Assembly: GCF_002863865.1 (NCBI RefSeq)
Contig: NZ_CP022684.1
Coordinates: 3,415,990 to 3,479,989 of the forward strand
Origin: Ketobacter alkanivorans
Lineage (GTDB): Bacteria; Pseudomonadota; Gammaproteobacteria; Pseudomonadales; Ketobacteraceae
Direction of reading: 5' to 3'
DNA: 64,000 nucleotides
A program made the position numbers and the translations under genes. Shown one piece after another: positions 25,937 to 34,673 of the stretch. The notes below the pieces were generated by a model that saw only the letters and a program-made list of their open reading frames with translations, did no database searches and was not told where the DNA came from. How positions within the stretch are numbered: position 1 is the first letter of the stretch; each line of letters begins with the position of its first letter.

Positions 25937-27045
25937 GCATGTCGAAGCACATACTGCATATCACCTATGACATGAACATTGGTGGCACCGAGCAAGTCAT
26001 CAAGAACCTGGTGTTGGGCCTGAACGGGCAGAAATTTCGCTCATCGGTACTCTGCATTGATGGGCAGGTTGGCCCGTGGGGACAAGAGCTTGAGGCGGCT
26101 GGTATTAAGCATCATTGCCTCCAGCGGCAGCCTGGGTTTGATATCGGCTTGATCAGGTCAATTCGTAGCCTGGTGCTGAGCCAGAGCGTGGATATTGTGC
26201 ATGCGCATCAATATACCCCCTATACCTATGGCTGGTTTGGGTCGATGTTCACCGGTAAGCCGGTGATTTTTACCGAACATGGTCGCTTCTATCCTGATGT
26301 TAGTAGCACCAAGCGGAAGCTGATCAACCCCATTCTGCAAACGCGAACTGCCGCTATAACCAGTATTTCCAGAGCCACCAAACAGGCATTAGTGACTTAT
26401 GAGAACTTTAGTGCGTCATGCATTGAGGTGATTTACAACGGGATGGCTGACAGCATTTGCCAGCCATCGGATTCGCTGGCGCTTGAGCTTGGCCTTGAAT
26501 CAGGTCATACCGTGTTCGGTACGATCTCGCGTCTTGACCCGATCAAAAATCAGACAATGATGTTGCGGGCGTTTGCTCATTGCTTGAAGACGTTTGAGCA
26601 CGTCAGGATGCTGATTGTGGGTGATGGCCCCTCAAGGGTTGAATTGGAGTCGTTGGTGGATGAGCTGGAAATCCGTCATGCCGTAATATTTACTGGATTC
26701 CAGCCTAAGCCGCAGCAATATCTGGCGCTCATGGATGTGTTTCTGTTGCCGTCATTAAGCGAGGGCACCTCAATGACACTGCTTGAGGCTATGTGTTTTG
26801 CAAAACCATCGATAGCGACAGCGGTTGGTGGGACCCCGGAAATCATAGAGGACGGAGTGTCCGGACTGTTAACGCCAAACGATGATGAGCAGGCGCTTGC
26901 AACAGCCATGCTGAAATTGGCTGCATCGTCATCGTTGCGACAAGCCCTTGGCGGTAAGGCCCGGGCCGCCTACGAAGCGCGTTTTACCTTGGCTAATATG
27001 GTGAACTGCTATGAGTCGTTGTACGCCAGGCTGTTGAGCCCCTAA
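25933..27045 (+). CDS. GT4-family glycosyltransferase, probably XrtA-associated
   Basis: A 370-residue GT-B protein: HILHITYDMNIGGTEQVIKN, DIVHAHQYTPYTYGWF, VIFTEHGRFYPDVSSTKR, then GHTVFGTISRLDPIKNQTMM, RMLIVGDGPSRVELESLVDE, the EX7E motif in SEGTSMTLLEAMCFAKPSI and a nucleotide-sugar loop ATAVGGTPEIIEDGVSG. It starts at ATGAGC overlapping the amidotransferase stop, so it is translationally coupled. It resembles the second transferase (TIGR03088) of exosortase A loci, but that assignment is not certain. Confidence 0.88.
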   Translation: MSMSKHILHITYDMNIGGTEQVIKNLVLGLNGQKFRSSVLCIDGQVGPWGQELEAAGIKHHCLQRQPGFDIGLIRSIRSLVLSQSVDIVHAHQYTPYTYGWFGSMFTGKPVIFTEHGRFYPDVSSTKRKLINPILQTRTAAITSISRATKQALVTYENFSASCIEVIYNGMADSICQPSDSLALELGLESGHTVFGTISRLDPIKNQTMMLRAFAHCLKTFEHVRMLIVGDGPSRVELESLVDELEIRHAVIFTGFQPKPQQYLALMDVFLLPSLSEGTSMTLLEAMCFAKPSIATAVGGTPEIIEDGVSGLLTPNDDEQALATAMLKLAASSSLRQALGGKARAAYEARFTLANMVNCYESLYARLLSP

Positions 27046-27143
27046 GCGACCCCGAGAGTTTAAGGCGATTGGGGGGGTATGGTTGCTCAGGGTCAATGAA
27101 GATGCAGTCTATGTGAAAAATAAACAGAAACTTTAGATGTTTT

Positions 27144-27175
27144 TTGACAGACGGTAATTAACGTAGTGTTAAGAT
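27144..27175 (+). promoter_or_regulatory. Candidate sigma-70 promoter for the PEP-CTERM gene
   Basis: A perfect -35 TTGACA (27144-27149) is followed 20 bp later by TAAGAT with a TGT extended -10. The spacer is longer than ideal. It lies 65 bp before the start at 27240. No convincing sigma-54 -24/-12 site, as used by PrsR-controlled PEP-CTERM genes elsewhere, was seen here. Confidence 0.3.
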
Positions 27176-27239
27176 CCGTATACTATATTGATCGTTCAAG
27201 CACCCAGGGAAATGGGTGTCATGTCGGGCTGGGGGAACT

Positions 27240-27974
27240 ATGAATATTTATAAAGCTGTCAGGTTTGCGCTATTTTTTGTCGGTTCTACAGGTTCTGTGT
27301 CGTCATCTCGCAAGCAGGCCTTTGGAAATCGTCGCATTGTCATTAGCGCGTGCGCGCTGCTTGCATCGCTGTTAATGCACAGTAATGCACAGGCCCTGCT
27401 GATATCTGCGGATTCCAGCTTCGGTGCTGACACCATCACTTATGATACGGATACCGGGCTGGAGTGGCTTGATCCTGTGCTCGGCCTTGCCAGTGGTGGC
27501 GGGAGCTACAATCAGGTTACCTCGCAGCTTGCCAGCGGTGGCATCTACGAAGGGTTTCGATTTGCTACAGCGTCTGAGCTGCAAACCCTGTTTTTCGTTT
27601 CTGCAGGTATAACGCTGGGAACACCGGGAGCGGATCAGGCTATTGCTGATCTGATTGGGCTCGTTGGTGATACCTTTAATGATTCTCCCTATCCAGACTT
27701 CACTTTTTATGCAACCTCTGCGTATTACGATTATGGTATTCCTGGGCAGGTAGGATTGGCCTCGTTGGAGGTTGAGTCGTTTTTTGGCGAGTGGAGTGAT
27801 GGTGAGGCATTCATCACGTTGTCTCCTGATAGCCCTGACCTGAATGGTGGCCCGTTTGGTAGCTGGCTGGTGCGTGATACCTCTTTGCCCGAATCCGTCA
27901 GTGAGCCCAGCGTATTTCTCTTGCTTGTTGCTGCGCTTGGAGTGGCAGTGCGCCGAAATCGACGTTCAGCGTGA
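27240..27974 (+). CDS. PEP-CTERM-type exported protein with SEP variant tail
   Basis: A 244-residue protein; ATG at 27240 follows GGGGGAAC. About 30 polar N-terminal residues precede a signal-like stretch (ISACALLASLLMHSNAQA). The body (ITYDTDTGLEWLDPVLGLAS, GFRFATASELQTLFF) resembles proteins of this class. The tail reads ESVSEPSVFLLLVAALGVAV then RRNRR: SEP replaces the canonical PEP, but the helix and basic end are intact. It is the only visible XrtA substrate inside the cluster and probably its local substrate. Confidence 0.85.
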   Translation: MNIYKAVRFALFFVGSTGSVSSSRKQAFGNRRIVISACALLASLLMHSNAQALLISADSSFGADTITYDTDTGLEWLDPVLGLASGGGSYNQVTSQLASGGIYEGFRFATASELQTLFFVSAGITLGTPGADQAIADLIGLVGDTFNDSPYPDFTFYATSAYYDYGIPGQVGLASLEVESFFGEWSDGEAFITLSPDSPDLNGGPFGSWLVRDTSLPESVSEPSVFLLLVAALGVAVRRNRRSA

Positions 27975-28004
27975 GGGTATCATTTCACTGAGCGTATAGG
28001 GTAG

Positions 28005-28034
28005 CGCAGGTTGTCGGCCTCAGCCTGCGTTTTT
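28005..28034 (+). terminator. Rho-independent terminator after PEP-CTERM gene
   Basis: CGCAGGTTG (28005-28013) pairs with CAGCCTGCG (28021-28029), with one G-T pair, around a 7-nt loop. Five T follow at 28030-28034. It lies 30 bp past the stop at 27974. Confidence 0.8.
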
Positions 28035-28141
28035 CAGTACTGGCTCGATATGGCCGCGCGCTCGCATGTTCAGCATGGACTTGTTATCATGCCAACGTTT
28101 TTTGCGGCATCCCGCTAGCATCCTCATTCCCTTGTAAATGT

Positions 28142-29353
28142 ATGAAAAAGCCTAAGATTTTAGCGATTACCAGTGAATTGCCATGGCCGCTCAACACCGG
28201 GGGCCATATTCGTACCTATCACATCCTGAAATCCATTGCCCAGAATTTTGACCTGACGCTGGTGGTGCCGGAACTGCCGAGCGATGCACCTGGCGTGCAG
28301 CAGCTGCAATCTGTCGGGGTGCGGGTATTGAATGTAAAGGTGGGGCCGCGTTCAGTGCCTGCAGAGGCGAAAAGGGCGTTGGTTGCGGCGCTCAAATCCG
28401 AGCCTTATGTTATGTACCATAGGCACAACCGTGCGGAAGTGCGTCGTGCTATCCAGATGGAACTGCACAACACCAATTATGATGCGATTTACCTGGATCA
28501 CTTGGATCCTTTTGCGTTTCATGACCTGTTCCCAGATCAAAACATTATTGTAGATTTGCATAACGTTTATTCCCTGTTGGCGGAGCGAGTCGCAGAGGAA
28601 CATCAGGGTATTCGTCGCTGGTATCTGCATCGAGAGGCCAGGCTGCTGGCTAAAATCGAAAAGGAAGTTGCAACCCAGGCTTCGGGCTTGATGACAGTAT
28701 CCCAAGAAGAGCAGAAAGACTTTACGGAATTGGGAAACTCTAACGTGCATCTGGTGGCAAACGGCGTGGATTGCTCCAGTTACTTTTCGTTACCGCTGGG
28801 GCGATCGCACAGCGCCCCGGTACTGTTATATATCGGAGCGCTATCCTGGCAACCCAATGCCCAGGCGGCGAAGTATCTTGCGCATGAGGTTATTGGTAAA
28901 GTTCGAGAGCGTCATCCTCAGGCAGTATTGAAGCTCGTGGGGCGCGATCCCGACAAGTCAGTGTTGGAGCTGGGCGAGATTCCCGGTGTGGAAGTGCACG
29001 CCAATGTTCCGGATATCGGCGTATATCTGGCAGAAGCCTCCATGTTGGTGGTGGCGCTGGATTCTGGTGGTGGCACTCGCCTGAAAATACTGGAGGCTTT
29101 TGCGGCAGGCTTGCCTGTTGTAAGTACAGCAACGGGCTGCGAAGGCATAGCATGTGAGCATGGTAAACATCTGTGGATAGCTGAACGCGAAGACTTTTCT
29201 GAGGCGATTGATCATTTGGTTGCGCACCCTGAATTGGCTATGAGCCTGGCAACCCATGGGCGGGCTTTGGTTGAAAATCAGTATGATTGGAGTGCTTTGG
29301 GGCGTTACGCCTGCAAAGCGATCGAAAGTGTTTTGGAGCAATCAGCAGAATGA
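28142..29353 (+). CDS. GT4-family glycosyltransferase
   Basis: A 403-residue protein opening KPKILAITSELPWPLNTGGH, similar in layout to TIGR03087 proteins but lacking their exact N-terminal signature. Later come DAIYLDHLDPFAF, VDLHNVYSLLAERVA, LLYIGALSWQPNAQAAKYLA, AEASMLVVALDSGGGTRLKI and GLPVVSTATGCEGIACEHGK. It is a retaining-type GT-B enzyme acting on the repeat unit; the donor is unknown. Its stop overlaps the next start (ATGA), so the two are coupled. Confidence 0.88.
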   Translation: MKKPKILAITSELPWPLNTGGHIRTYHILKSIAQNFDLTLVVPELPSDAPGVQQLQSVGVRVLNVKVGPRSVPAEAKRALVAALKSEPYVMYHRHNRAEVRRAIQMELHNTNYDAIYLDHLDPFAFHDLFPDQNIIVDLHNVYSLLAERVAEEHQGIRRWYLHREARLLAKIEKEVATQASGLMTVSQEEQKDFTELGNSNVHLVANGVDCSSYFSLPLGRSHSAPVLLYIGALSWQPNAQAAKYLAHEVIGKVRERHPQAVLKLVGRDPDKSVLELGEIPGVEVHANVPDIGVYLAEASMLVVALDSGGGTRLKILEAFAAGLPVVSTATGCEGIACEHGKHLWIAEREDFSEAIDHLVAHPELAMSLATHGRALVENQYDWSALGRYACKAIESVLEQSAE

Positions 29354-30477
29354 TTCGTGAAGCGAAAGACATCACTCTTGTATTGGCATCCAATGACAAG
29401 CGTTCTGGCAATCTTGAGCAGGAGCTTCGCAGTAGAGTTGGTGAATTGATCAAGATCGATTATGACCCTATTGCACCTCAGTATAAGTATCTTGCAGCTT
29501 TGTTGACCTATCACCCCGACCGTGGAGTGTGGTGGACTCGCTACCAATGGCATCCTGTGGTGCAGGCCGGGCGGCGTGCAAATGTAGTCAAGGCCCTGAA
29601 AAAGCTGGATCGGCCGTTCGATGCGTTGCTCATGTGGGGCAGTTGGATGCACCCAGTTAAGAACACCGCCTTTCAGGATAAGCCGTTCTATTATTACATT
29701 GATCAAAGCTGTAATAAGCATCTTGACCCGTTTGATCCAGTTGATGCTCCGGGGCTTGATAAGCCGCGGCTGGCGTTCAACCGCGCTCAGCGGGAAAGTT
29801 ATGAGGATGCCAAGCGCGTATTCTGTATGTCCCAGTGGACCCGAGAGCAAACGCTGGAAAGTCATGATATTCCTGAGTCGAAGGCGGTAGCAGTTGGCTG
29901 GGGCCCAATCGGCATTAATCTTTCCCACGAGAGCCTTAGTCAGAATCGTACCGAAAAGATTGTTTTGTTTGTCGGTAACGAATTTCTTCGCAAGGGGATG
30001 GATTACTTGCGTGAGGCCATACCCAAGGTGGTTGAGCAAATACCCGATGCGCGCTTCATCGTTGTGGGTGAGAACGCCGATCACTATGAGTTAGAGCCGC
30101 ACCCCAATCTCGAGCTAACCGGGTTGATCTCAGACATTGAACAGCTTAAGGATCTGTATCGCAGAGCTTCTGTGTTTGTCCTTCCTCATCGGTTTGAGCG
30201 TGCAGGGCACGTCATCATTGAAGCCATGACCGCCGGACTGCCCATCGTTACCTCCAATCAAGGTGGCCCCCCAGAGGTTGTTCATCAGGGTGAGAATGGC
30301 TTTGTTGTTGAGATTGGGGATGTGGATGGGCTTGCTGGCTCGATGGTTAAGTTGCTGCAAGATGCTGAATTAGCGGGCAATTTTGGTGAGAAGAGCCGTG
30401 AAATTGCGCAGAATGGTTATTTGTGGGGGAACATTGCCGATAAGATGTTAAGCGACATCCTCCAGACGCTCCCTTGA
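29350..30477 (+). CDS. GT4-family glycosyltransferase
   Basis: A 375-residue protein; the real start is ATG at 29350 (MIREAKDITLVLASNDKRSG), overlapping the previous stop, not the longer open frame from 29287. The C-terminal Rossmann domain includes EKIVLFVGNEFLRKGMDYLR, DARFIVVGENADHYELEPH and the EX7E-type motif FERAGHVIIEAMTAGLPIV followed by TSNQGGPPEVVHQGENGFVV. The N-terminal half is diverged (WWTRYQWHPVVQAGRRANVV). Likely adds a sugar to the same repeat unit. Confidence 0.87.
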   Translation: MIREAKDITLVLASNDKRSGNLEQELRSRVGELIKIDYDPIAPQYKYLAALLTYHPDRGVWWTRYQWHPVVQAGRRANVVKALKKLDRPFDALLMWGSWMHPVKNTAFQDKPFYYYIDQSCNKHLDPFDPVDAPGLDKPRLAFNRAQRESYEDAKRVFCMSQWTREQTLESHDIPESKAVAVGWGPIGINLSHESLSQNRTEKIVLFVGNEFLRKGMDYLREAIPKVVEQIPDARFIVVGENADHYELEPHPNLELTGLISDIEQLKDLYRRASVFVLPHRFERAGHVIIEAMTAGLPIVTSNQGGPPEVVHQGENGFVVEIGDVDGLAGSMVKLLQDAELAGNFGEKSREIAQNGYLWGNIADKMLSDILQTLP

Positions 30478-30814
30478 TCAGTGTTCCCTTTTTGTACTAA
30501 GAGCGTGGCGGCTAGATCCATTTCCTACTTTGGTAAGTTTAGCTAGAACCGGGTACAATGTTGTGATTTTCTGGCTGGTGAAAGGCTTTCCCTTCGCGCT
30601 GGAGGCCGACTGCTCGGTATGTGACTTTTGGGCAAGATTGAGCACCAATCATCGCGAAAACTGTGAAGCGTCTCTATATCGACGCTTTTTCCACGGTGGT
30701 TAGGTTGGAAGTGTAATGATACTTGTCTATGATCTCATCAAGCACAGCAACTATCGCAGCTTCAACTTTGCGAAGGTGTTGTCCAGTAAACAGCGCACTA
30801 GTTGGTCGATTGAA
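30478..30814. other. Intergenic stretch with one hairpin
   Basis: About 340 bp between the last glycosyltransferase and the exported protein. It contains the hairpin at 30666-30690 and a TACAAT that could be a -10 near 30556. The last 99 bp form an open N-terminal extension of the next gene if the upstream ATG at 30716 is used. No other structure was found. Confidence 0.4.
30666..30690 (+). terminator. Possible rho-independent terminator
   Basis: AAGCGTC (30666-30672) pairs with GACGCTT (30681-30687) around an 8-nt loop and runs into TTTTT (30686-30690). The stem is only 7 bp and lies 190 bp after the glycosyltransferase stop, so it may end that operon or a leader transcript. Confidence 0.5.
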
Positions 30815-32098
30815 ATGATTCAAAACAAAGCACTATTTGGTAGCCTTTTTCTCCTGATGAGTTCGGCAGGCTTTTCTGCAGATATATCGGTGTTAGAAAG
30901 GAGGCCGTTGTTTCAGATAGGAAATTTGGACTACGTTGGTGGATTCAGGCTGCCATCGTCAACGCTGGGTGAGTCGAATGCTACGTATTCGGAAGGCCCC
31001 ATAGCGCTTGGTGCAAATGGTGAATCGATTTACGTGGTTGGCCATGCGAGGGATCAGGCAGTTGCTGAATTCCGTATTCCTACCTTGGTTGACAGCATGA
31101 ACGTGTCGAGCATGAATACTGCGTCTGTGGTGCAGAATTTCAGTGAGTTGCTGGATCGCCCGGCAACGGGCAACCCGCAGGATATGGATCGCATTGGCGG
31201 TTTGGAATACATCAACGGTCAATTGCTTGTAAATACCTACATTTATTACGATGCTGGCCGCGTGGGTTCCCACACCACATTAGTGGTTCGTGACGCAGCC
31301 AGACTCTCATCCTCGGCCATTGGTGGATATCACGGTTACGACGTGTCCGCCCACGGTGCCGGCTGGATCTCAAGGGCCCCCGATGAATGGCATGATGTGT
31401 TGGGTGGCACTTATATCACAGGTGCAGCCAGTGGTTTGCCAATCATCAGTCGCTGGAGTGTGGGCCCTTCCGGGTTTGCGTTTAATCCCACCTCTATGTT
31501 GAATGGCGCTTCATCCTCTACCATACCAACCACTACATTGCTGGATTTCAGCTTGGAAAACCCGTTGGGTGCAGGTTCGCAGGATGTCAGTGATTATTTG
31601 TATAACCGGGATCGGAATAACGATCTTTGGAACCACATGTCACGTGCCGCGTATGGGTTTATTGTGCCTGGCACCCGAACTTACATGACGATCGGATCCA
31701 GCTCAGGCATGCAAAGTGGCGTCGGTTATAAAATCACTCAGACTGACGGCAACTTGTGTGGCGGTTATTGTCCGGTAAACCCCGATGATGCAGCTAATTA
31801 TTACTGGCTTTGGGATATGAATGACCTGTATCGAGTTAAGAATGGGCAGATGCGTTCCTATGAAGTGATGCCCTACGCCTACGGCAGCCTGGAAGCCTCT
31901 GTATCGTATCCCCATAGCACAGACACGCCTGTCATTGGTGGTGCCTATGATGAGGCCAGTGGCCTGTTGTACTTGTCTTTGCGTCGAGGCGACACCAACT
32001 CGGTATCTTGGACGCCACTCATTGTAGCGTTTCGAGTTAGCACCCCTTCACCCCCGTTACCTCCTGCTAACCCAGGAGTGCAACGAGTAGACGAATAA
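30815..32098 (+). CDS. Exported protein of unknown function
   Basis: A 427-residue protein. ATG at 30815 gives the signal peptide MIQNKALFGSLFLLMSSAGF cut after FSA; an in-frame ATG at 30716 has a better ribosome site (GGAAG) but would put 33 polar residues before the signal. The body is rich in Gly, Tyr and Trp (LDYVGGFRLPSSTLGE, ENPLGAGSQDVSDYLYNRDR) and looks beta-rich, perhaps a propeller. The C-terminus is a Pro-rich tail, PSPPLPPANPGVQRVDE, similar to that of the beta-helix protein at 36262. No family is recognised. Confidence 0.7.
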   Translation: MIQNKALFGSLFLLMSSAGFSADISVLERRPLFQIGNLDYVGGFRLPSSTLGESNATYSEGPIALGANGESIYVVGHARDQAVAEFRIPTLVDSMNVSSMNTASVVQNFSELLDRPATGNPQDMDRIGGLEYINGQLLVNTYIYYDAGRVGSHTTLVVRDAARLSSSAIGGYHGYDVSAHGAGWISRAPDEWHDVLGGTYITGAASGLPIISRWSVGPSGFAFNPTSMLNGASSSTIPTTTLLDFSLENPLGAGSQDVSDYLYNRDRNNDLWNHMSRAAYGFIVPGTRTYMTIGSSSGMQSGVGYKITQTDGNLCGGYCPVNPDDAANYYWLWDMNDLYRVKNGQMRSYEVMPYAYGSLEASVSYPHSTDTPVIGGAYDEASGLLYLSLRRGDTNSVSWTPLIVAFRVSTPSPPLPPANPGVQRVDE

Positions 32099-32135
32099 AA
32101 AAAAGCCCCTCAATCAAATGAGGGGCTTTTTTTTT
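32097..32135. terminator. Strong terminator, usable in both directions
   Basis: GCCCCTCA (32105-32112) pairs with TGAGGGGC (32119-32126) around ATCAAA, preceded by eight A and followed by nine T. It starts within the stop codon of the exported protein and sits between convergent genes, so it can stop both. Confidence 0.92.
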
Positions 32136-32156
32136 GGGCTGAATTTGGGTGTTCTT

Positions 32157-33215
32157 CTAATGTTGCAGCAAATGTCGGAAATCCGGGTCGGATATAAATT
32201 GATCTAACGTGCTGTCCAGAAAGTGCATCCATGTACTGAGCATGTCTATATCGTTGACTGCTTTGCTACGATAAGCCTGCATAGACCACAAAAACGATCT
32301 TGCGCTGCGCACCAGCATACTGATTCTTACCGCGTCCGGATCGACGCTGAGGCCGGATGATCGCTCATAATGTTCTAAGAAAAGAGATCGATGACTTGTG
32401 TTTCCACCGGCAACAACCAAAGCGGCTGAACCGATTTCAGCCTGTCTCGGTGCAAACTGGATGTTGTCGAAATCGATGATGGCGATTAACGATTCATGGT
32501 CATCAAAAATCAGATTCAGCCAGTTTATGTCGTTATGAGTTAATACTACTTCTTGCAGTGCAGAGCCCTGTGCCAGCGGTATGCGAGCTAATTGCTCTGC
32601 GAGGCGCTGAAACTTTGGAAATGTTGTGAGCAACCATCGATCCATTGGGGATTTGAAGAGTTTCCATTTCAGCAGGGAGTCCCCACGAATTCCCAGACGA
32701 TTTTTGGCGCAGATGGCGTTTGCATTCTCAAGCGGAGACTGCAGGAGCGCTTTTGCGTTAGCCAAGTCTGGTTCGATCCTGCTTTCATAGTGCTTTGAGG
32801 CAATGCAGTGGAAGCGGCCCAGGTTTGCAGCGACTTCGCAGATTAGTTTTTCAGAGATCGTTTCGCCAGTTTCGATATGGTTGTGGTGCCGCCCTCGAAT
32901 CCATTGGTGAACCGAGTACAGATGCTGGCCACGGCGAACCAAGCTCTCGCCATTCTTGGTCAACTCCAATGTTGCCGCCGGGAACCCTTCGCTGGCTAAG
33001 TGTTTTTGTAGTTCGTGTGACAGTGCGAGGTTCTTTGGTGCGTTGTCGGCATCATAGCGTTTAATGACCCATTGTTTGTCGCCGATACGAAATCGCGCAT
33101 TCTGATTTGTCAGGCGCTGAGGGACTACTGATAGCTCGTCGAGCGTGCCTTGATAAAACTCGAAGTGCTGTAGTATGTCCTGAATTTCGTTGGTGTTGAA
33201 AGCTGAGCTGGTCAT
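32157..33215 (-). CDS. APH-family phosphotransferase (kinase-like)
   Basis: A 352-residue protein with the protein-kinase-like fold of aminoglycoside or choline kinases. FRIGDKQWVIKRYDADNAPK contains a probable ATP-binding Lys. The catalytic loop reads VVLTHNDINWLNLIFDD (H-x-D-x4-N) and the metal-binding site IAIIDFDNIQFAP. There is no signal, so it is cytoplasmic. Within a polysaccharide cluster it may phosphorylate a sugar or a small alcohol for a polymer substituent; the substrate cannot be told. It is convergent with the exported protein and lies 60 bp after the MBOAT gene. Confidence 0.83.
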   Translation of the reverse strand: MTSSAFNTNEIQDILQHFEFYQGTLDELSVVPQRLTNQNARFRIGDKQWVIKRYDADNAPKNLALSHELQKHLASEGFPAATLELTKNGESLVRRGQHLYSVHQWIRGRHHNHIETGETISEKLICEVAANLGRFHCIASKHYESRIEPDLANAKALLQSPLENANAICAKNRLGIRGDSLLKWKLFKSPMDRWLLTTFPKFQRLAEQLARIPLAQGSALQEVVLTHNDINWLNLIFDDHESLIAIIDFDNIQFAPRQAEIGSAALVVAGGNTSHRSLFLEHYERSSGLSVDPDAVRISMLVRSARSFLWSMQAYRSKAVNDIDMLSTWMHFLDSTLDQFISDPDFRHLLQH

Positions 33216-33275
33216 TAATGAGAATTCCGAATAGCGAGCCTGCTGATCGATATCAAAAAGTTGGTGAAAATCCGC

Positions 33276-34673
33276 TTAAAACTGGAAGTAAATGAATGAA
33301 GGTGCACCGATGGATGCACCAACAAACAGAAATATCAATCCAACATAGACAAGTGATTTCAGTGGTATAGCCATTGGATCAAGGTATTTGTTCACAGCCC
33401 GGTCAATCAGTGAGCGGGGAGTGAAATGAACCAGTGCAGCAAGGCCAAGTATGCCGTATAGCAACCCATTGAATTGGGATCCACCAGTAAACTGGAAGAA
33501 TCCGCTCACGTAATCAGTGAAATTCTCGATGCTGGTGACGCGGAAAAGCAGCCAGCTGAAGACAATTAAATGGAAGTTGATCAAGATTTTGGCGAGCATC
33601 TTGCCGTTAAATTGTGACTCGACGACGATATTTCGAGTGAATATCAGGATGCAGCCGTGGAAAGCGCCCCACAAAATAAAGTTGAATGCGGCACCATGCC
33701 ACAGTCCGCCAAGTACCATGGTGATCATCAGGTTGCGTGCGGTGAACAGCGTTGAGCCTCGGTTGCCCCCTAATGATATGTAGAGATAATCCCTTAGCCA
33801 GCTGGATAGTGAAATGTGCCAGCGCTTCCAGAAGTCAGAAGGTGATTGTGCCAGGTAGGGCCGGTTGAAGTTCGGTGGCAATATAAAGCCCAGCATCAAG
33901 GCGACGCCGATAGCAATGTCGGAGTAGCCTGAAAAATCGCAGTAGATCTGGAACGTGTAGGCATACAACCCAATCAGAAGATCCCATGAAGAATAGGCGC
34001 TGGGGTTTTCGAATACGGCATCCACGGCCAAGTAGGCTAACAGATCAGCGATGACGATCTTTTTGAAGAGCCCAATGAACACCAGTTTTAGCCCTGATTC
34101 CCATTGCTCTGCGCTTACTTTGGTTGGGAGGTCGATCTGTGGCAGAAAGTCTTTTGCCCGTACGATAGGGCCGGCCACAAGCTGGGGAAAGAACGATACA
34201 AATACCGCAAATTTAACAAAGGAATGCTCGGGTTTTAGATTTTTGCGATAGATATCCAATGTGTAGCTAAGGGTTTGGAATGTGTAAAAAGATATTCCAA
34301 CCGGCAGCAACAACTGGTGGTAAATTTCGGGGATATCGATGCCAACAAGCGCAAACATGGATCTGCTGGCATCAAAAAAGAAATTAAAGTATTTGAATAT
34401 GGCCAATATGCCCAGGTTGAGCACGAGGCTGGCAAGTACCAGCAGTTTCCTTTTCTTTTCATTGGTTTCGTAATGCAGTTTTCTACCGATGGCAAAATCG
34501 ACAATGGTAGACAGTGCAATCAGGCCCGCGTATTGCCAGTACCAAGACATATAAAAGAAATAGCTGCCGGTCAGTAGAAGCACGTCGCGCAATCTCTGCT
34601 TGGTGCAGCATGCGTAAAACAGTATTAAAAATATCGGTAGGAAAAGTGCAAAAGGTAAGGAGTTAAATGTCAC
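33276..34673 (-). CDS. MBOAT-family O-acyltransferase (AlgI-like)
   Basis: A 465-residue inner-membrane protein with ten or more helices. GTG at 34673 is the best start, with AGGAG 8 nt upstream; it gives (V)TFNSLPFALFLPIF, the usual AlgI beginning. Family signatures are YFFYMSWYWQYAGLIALST, LPVGISFYTFQTLSYTLDIY, FFPQLVAGPIVRAKDFLPQI, NFNRPYLAQSPSDFWKRWHI and GGLWHGAAFNFILWGAFHG with the catalytic His. It moves acyl groups across the membrane for O-acetylation of the polymer. The start overlaps the end of the SGNH gene by 11 bp. Confidence 0.94.
   Translation of the reverse strand: MTFNSLPFALFLPIFLILFYACCTKQRLRDVLLLTGSYFFYMSWYWQYAGLIALSTIVDFAIGRKLHYETNEKKRKLLVLASLVLNLGILAIFKYFNFFFDASRSMFALVGIDIPEIYHQLLLPVGISFYTFQTLSYTLDIYRKNLKPEHSFVKFAVFVSFFPQLVAGPIVRAKDFLPQIDLPTKVSAEQWESGLKLVFIGLFKKIVIADLLAYLAVDAVFENPSAYSSWDLLIGLYAYTFQIYCDFSGYSDIAIGVALMLGFILPPNFNRPYLAQSPSDFWKRWHISLSSWLRDYLYISLGGNRGSTLFTARNLMITMVLGGLWHGAAFNFILWGAFHGCILIFTRNIVVESQFNGKMLAKILINFHLIVFSWLLFRVTSIENFTDYVSGFFQFTGGSQFNGLLYGILGLAALVHFTPRSLIDRAVNKYLDPMAIPLKSLVYVGLIFLFVGASIGAPSFIYFQF

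Noticed and set aside
27144..27240. Sigma-54 promoter of the PrsK/PrsR type before the PEP-CTERM gene
   Set aside because: No GG-N10-GC pair with the right neighbours was found.
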